Assembly (NCBI GenBank): GCA_004357005.1
Contig: SMWH01000153.1
Span: 1-9,459, forward strand
Length of the DNA: 9,459 nucleotides
Source: Gammaproteobacteria bacterium
GTDB taxonomy: Bacteria > Pseudomonadota > Gammaproteobacteria > SMWH01
Direction of reading: 5' to 3'
Part shown: positions 6,582 to 9,459 of the stretch, one piece after another
Layout of the letters: each line of letters starts with the position of its first letter
Position numbering within the stretch: position 1 is the first letter of the stretch
Program-made: the position numbers and the translations under genes
The notes under the pieces: model-generated
The model's database searches: none
What the model saw: the letters and a program-made list of their open reading frames with translations, nothing else
Told to the model about the DNA's origin: nothing

Positions 6582-8162
6582 TCAGCCGCCGGCTACGGGC
6601 GGGGGTGAGCGATAGGTCCGGGAATCCGGGGGCCAGGCGGACGGAGCCGGCTGGCCGTCCTGGAAATAACGGAGATTGGCCGCCAGGTGGGGCGCGCCGC
6701 GGGGGCTGACCAGCTGGGTCTGGAGGGCAATAGCCTCTTCGAAGCCTCCGTTGGCCGCCAGGGCCATCGCCAGTGTCTCAGTCGTGTCGGGCGTGTGTTG
6801 GTTGCCGTGCAGCTCCCTGGCCAGGGTCAGGGCCTGCTGACGTTGGGCCGCCGTGGCAGCCGGGCAGGTGGCGGCCGCCCGCACCAGGGCGACCAGAATC
6901 AGATATTGCCGGGGGTTGGCCGTCCAGGCGGTTTCCAATGGGTCCAGAGCACGGTCGCAATCGCCCGATGCAAGCCGGGCGAGACCCAGTTGATACAGGA
7001 TCCGGATTTCGTCGGGAAGGGCCGTGCGCAAGGTCGCGTAGTGCCCGGCGGCTTCGGCAAATTCACCGCTCTCCATCAGTTTGTTGGCGAGGTAGTAGCG
7101 GGCCCGCACGTACCCGGGGTCGCTGCCGACAGCGTCCCTGTAGTGAACCAGCGCGCGTTGGGTGTCGCCCGCCTGGTCCAGTTGTTGTGCTTTTTGGTAG
7201 TGGGCGACCGCGTTGTCGGGGAACAGTTCCAGGATCGTATCCAGTTGTGCCCGTGCCTCGTCAGTGCGGCCCAACCTGTTAAGCGAATCGTACAAGGCCA
7301 TGTGCGCGTCCTGGTTCTCGGGATCCTGGGCAACCGCAGTGGCGAATTCCCCGCTGGCTTTTTCGTAGTCGCCTTCGCGCGCCGCCAACAGGCCTCGTTG
7401 CACATGCGTGTACGCGCTGCTGCCCTGGTTTGAAACTTCCATCATGAGCGGGTCGTGGGCGCCGGGTTTTTTGTGGCCCCGTTGCGCCAGATGTTCCCTG
7501 GCGGACTCGGCATCGCCGAGACCCCGATAAGCCATGGCGAGTGAATAGTGGATTCGGTCGGCCCGGGGGGCCTGTTCCAGGGCTGTTTCCAGCAACTGGA
7601 TTGCGCGCCGGTAGGATTTGCGCCGCAGTTCGATAACACCCAGGCCTTCGAGGGCGTAGGGGCTGTGATGCAGGAGTCTCAGGACCGCATCATAAAAATA
7701 CTCGGCTTCATCGAGACGATTGGCAGCCAGGGTCACATCACCCAGTCTCCGCAGGGCCGGTGAATAACCCGGATTGAGTTCCAGCGTTTTTCTGAAAGCG
7801 GTTTCGGCTCCGTCGAGGGCATTGCCGTGTTGGAGCACTACCCCCACCAGATAGATCCATCTGAAATCCGATGGATCGAGATAGGCAGCGTTCTCGTAGC
7901 TCAGCAACGCCGGATCGAACAGCAGATAGCCGTGATAGAGCATCCCCAGTTCGCCGTACAGTGCCGCAAGATCCCCGGCGGGGGCAATGCGCCGTTTACG
8001 CCGGATCTCGATCTGGAGTTCATCGAAACGCTGAGCGGCTTGTGCGTCCAGTTTGAGTTCGGAGAAATCGGTCTCTGGTAGATCGACAGCGCGCGGCCCG
8101 GTGCCGGCAGCAGGAGTGGTTGCCGCGACCATGAGAAACAACAGTGCGGACACAAGGCGCAT
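6582..8162 (-). CDS. Exported TPR solenoid protein (first TPR paralogue of the operon)
   Basis: I place the start at ATG 8162, giving 526 residues that open with a clean signal peptide (MRLVSALLFLMVAATTPAAG). A longer in-frame start at 8234 adds 24 polar residues, overlaps the upstream gene and hides the signal. The chosen ATG lies two bases after the upstream TGA (TGAAGATG), suggesting translational coupling; no strong ribosome binding site is visible. TPRs cover about 101-133, 135-166, 168-199, 203-230, 252-281, 285-316, 319-350, 351-382 and 386-417. The linker contains HDPLMM (236-241). The only cysteines are C402 and C433 (C-X30-C). The C-terminal signature is looser: NLRYFQDGQPAPSAWP (496-511). 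It is the most diverged of the three TPR paralogues but keeps every landmark. Likely a periplasmic protein-interaction scaffold working with the CRTAC1-like protein encoded just before it. Confidence 0.9.
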   Translation of the reverse strand: MRLVSALLFLMVAATTPAAGTGPRAVDLPETDFSELKLDAQAAQRFDELQIEIRRKRRIAPAGDLAALYGELGMLYHGYLLFDPALLSYENAAYLDPSDFRWIYLVGVVLQHGNALDGAETAFRKTLELNPGYSPALRRLGDVTLAANRLDEAEYFYDAVLRLLHHSPYALEGLGVIELRRKSYRRAIQLLETALEQAPRADRIHYSLAMAYRGLGDAESAREHLAQRGHKKPGAHDPLMMEVSNQGSSAYTHVQRGLLAAREGDYEKASGEFATAVAQDPENQDAHMALYDSLNRLGRTDEARAQLDTILELFPDNAVAHYQKAQQLDQAGDTQRALVHYRDAVGSDPGYVRARYYLANKLMESGEFAEAAGHYATLRTALPDEIRILYQLGLARLASGDCDRALDPLETAWTANPRQYLILVALVRAAATCPAATAAQRQQALTLARELHGNQHTPDTTETLAMALAANGGFEEAIALQTQLVSPRGAPHLAANLRYFQDGQPAPSAWPPDSRTYRSPPPVAGG

Positions 8163-8164
8163 CT

Positions 8165-9459
8165 TCACTGCTTCAAAGTGTTGCCGTGGTGTTGTTCGAG
8201 TTCGTGATAACGGTCGATCGCCAACTCTGGCCAATTTTCCACCGTGCCATCCGGCCAGTAGACGCGTATCGATATGGGAGTGTCACGCGAACCGAGGCCG
8301 AACCGGACCCGGGGGTCCCGGGCTGACGCGTAACTTCCATCGGTCTGGACCCGGCGTCGCACAGAGCCATTCCCCGTTTGTGCCACTACGACGGCGCCGT
8401 GGGCATCCCGTCCGTTGCTGAGCACGCGCAGACCCAACCAGTGCGCGTTTTGACCCGTTTCGTTGCGCAATACACGCGCCGGGCCGGCGTTGTTGCTGAT
8501 CACCACGTCGGTGTCGCCGTCGTTGTCCAGGTCGCCGAAAGCCGCGCCCCGGCTCACCCGCGGTTGTGCCAGAGGGTTCTGGTTCCCGGGAATGATTTCT
8601 TCGTAAACGCCGGCGCCGTCGTTGTGAAACAACTGATTGCGCTGCGCCAGCGGATGCAGGGAGCCCAGTACGCCGCCATTGGCCGTGAGAATATCCAGCC
8701 ACCCATCATTGTCGTAGTCCAGCCATGCGGTTCCGAAACTCGTAAACGGGAAGGTCGTCTGGGCCAGCCCCGCGTTTGCCGTCCCATCGCTGAACCGGGC
8801 GCGGCCGTCATTGACATACAGCGTGCTGGTCTCCCGGCTCAGGTGAGTAATAAACAGATCCAGATCTCCGTCCCCGTCATGATCGGCCACACCGATGCCC
8901 ATGCCGGCCTCCGGATGACCATCGGCATTCACCGCGGCGCCGGCCAGCAAGGCTGTGTTGCGGAAGTGGCCCTCGCCGTCGTTCATCCACAGCAGGTTGA
9001 GCATGCTGTCGTTGGCGACGTACAAATCCTCGAATCCGTCCCCATTGAAATCTGCTGCCACCACGCCAAGAGCGTTGCCAAAGAAATTCCCGATTCCCGT
9101 TTTTTCCGTCACATCTTCGAATATGCCGCCCGTGTTGCGAAACAGACGATCCCGGGTCACGTTCCAGTGAAGGGGGGAACAGTAATCCGGTCGCTCTTCG
9201 TTGCCGCACACCTGCTGGTTGGAGTAGTTGAAGTCCAGGTAGTTGCCCACATAAAGATCCAGCCAGCCGTCCCGGTCGTAATCAAAAAACGACGCACTCA
9301 CGCTCCAGCGCGGATCACCCACACCCGCCGCGACCGTCCGATCGGAAAACGTCCCGTCACCGTTGTTCACCCATAACTGGTTGGACCCGAAATTGGTGAT
9401 ATAGAGATCCACATCTCCATCGTTGTCGATATCGCCGGTGGCCACGCCCATTCCGTAGC
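8165..9459 (-). CDS. CRTAC1-like FG-GAP/ASPIC-UnbV protein, N-terminus off the window
   Basis: The reading frame stays open to the right edge (Y-G before the Met at 9451, matching the family's YGMGVA), so that Met is internal. Numbering from it, six calcium-site repeats are visible at about 7-15, 57-65, 134-142, 190-198, 245-253 and 307-315. At least one more is expected upstream for a seven-bladed propeller. A C-X8-C pair (C82, C91) within VCGN...DYCSP is the insert typical of bacterial CRTAC1-family proteins. It is followed by RDRLFRNTGGIFEDVTEKTG. The ASPIC/UnbV domain spans about 338-405, with VRFGLGS and VYWPDGTVENW, and the end DRYHELEQ is also family-typical. Such proteins are usually exported, but the signal peptide would lie outside the window. 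It is the first visible gene of the minus-strand operon, two bases before the first TPR gene. Molecular function is not established. Confidence 0.93.
   Translation of the reverse strand, partial: YGMGVATGDIDNDGDVDLYITNFGSNQLWVNNGDGTFSDRTVAAGVGDPRWSVSASFFDYDRDGWLDLYVGNYLDFNYSNQQVCGNEERPDYCSPLHWNVTRDRLFRNTGGIFEDVTEKTGIGNFFGNALGVVAADFNGDGFEDLYVANDSMLNLLWMNDGEGHFRNTALLAGAAVNADGHPEAGMGIGVADHDGDGDLDLFITHLSRETSTLYVNDGRARFSDGTANAGLAQTTFPFTSFGTAWLDYDNDGWLDILTANGGVLGSLHPLAQRNQLFHNDGAGVYEEIIPGNQNPLAQPRVSRGAAFGDLDNDGDTDVVISNNAGPARVLRNETGQNAHWLGLRVLSNGRDAHGAVVVAQTGNGSVRRRVQTDGSYASARDPRVRFGLGSRDTPISIRVYWPDGTVENWPELAIDRYHELEQHHGNTLKQ

Noticed and set aside
5414..6709. 431-codon plus-strand open frame opposite the second TPR gene and the adjoining gap
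   Set aside because: It lies antisense to a clear TPR gene, has no recognisable domain or start signal, and runs across a gap and into the next gene. High GC makes long antisense frames common here.
6687..7433. 248-codon plus-strand open frame opposite the first TPR gene
   Set aside because: Antisense shadow of TPR codons; no signature of its own.
8378..9376. 332-codon plus-strand open frame opposite the CRTAC1-like gene
   Set aside because: It mirrors the Asp/Gly-rich repeats of the real gene as Val/Ile-rich strings; no independent family signature.

Overview
The window looks like a high-GC chromosomal segment from a bacterium, most likely an uncultured or marine gammaproteobacterium. That guess rests on protein style (TPR-sulfotransferase, CRTAC1-like FG-GAP/ASPIC proteins, Sec-exported TPR proteins), not on any marker gene. 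Coding density is high. I see no rRNA, tRNA, CRISPR array, integrase or intact insertion sequence.

Layout. Positions 1-1274 (+) hold the 3' part of a TPR-sulfotransferase gene whose start lies left of the window. All other genes are on the minus strand and are read from right to left. They are: a CRTAC1-like FG-GAP/ASPIC-UnbV protein with its N-terminus off the right edge (9459-8165); three successive paralogous exported TPR proteins (8162-6582, 6478-4820, 4782-3121); and a second, complete and diverged FG-GAP/ASPIC protein (2872-1268). This last gene meets the sulfotransferase tail to tail with a 7-bp overlap. Gaps in transcription order are 2, 103, 37 and 248 nt. The first four minus-strand genes therefore look like one operon. 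The last may be a read-through member or may have its own promoter.

How the parts may fit. Both propeller proteins (the complete one visibly) and all three TPR proteins look exported. They pair calcium-site-rich beta-propellers with long alpha-solenoid scaffolds in the periplasm or at the cell surface. The three TPR proteins share one architecture: signal peptide, about ten TPRs broken by an 'xDP(L/W)' linker, exactly two cysteines in a C-X30-C arrangement, and a conserved C-terminal signature ending in AWP. The sulfotransferase has no visible export signal and is probably cytoplasmic. Its link to the cluster is only positional.

The least explained parts are the conserved cysteine pair, the intercistronic element between the first and second TPR genes (a 14-bp perfect palindrome next to a strong G-quadruplex motif on the mRNA strand), and a hairpin resembling REP/RAYT-type palindromes upstream of the last gene. 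The family types are recognisable, but I know of no assigned function for this TPR plus ASPIC/UnbV arrangement.
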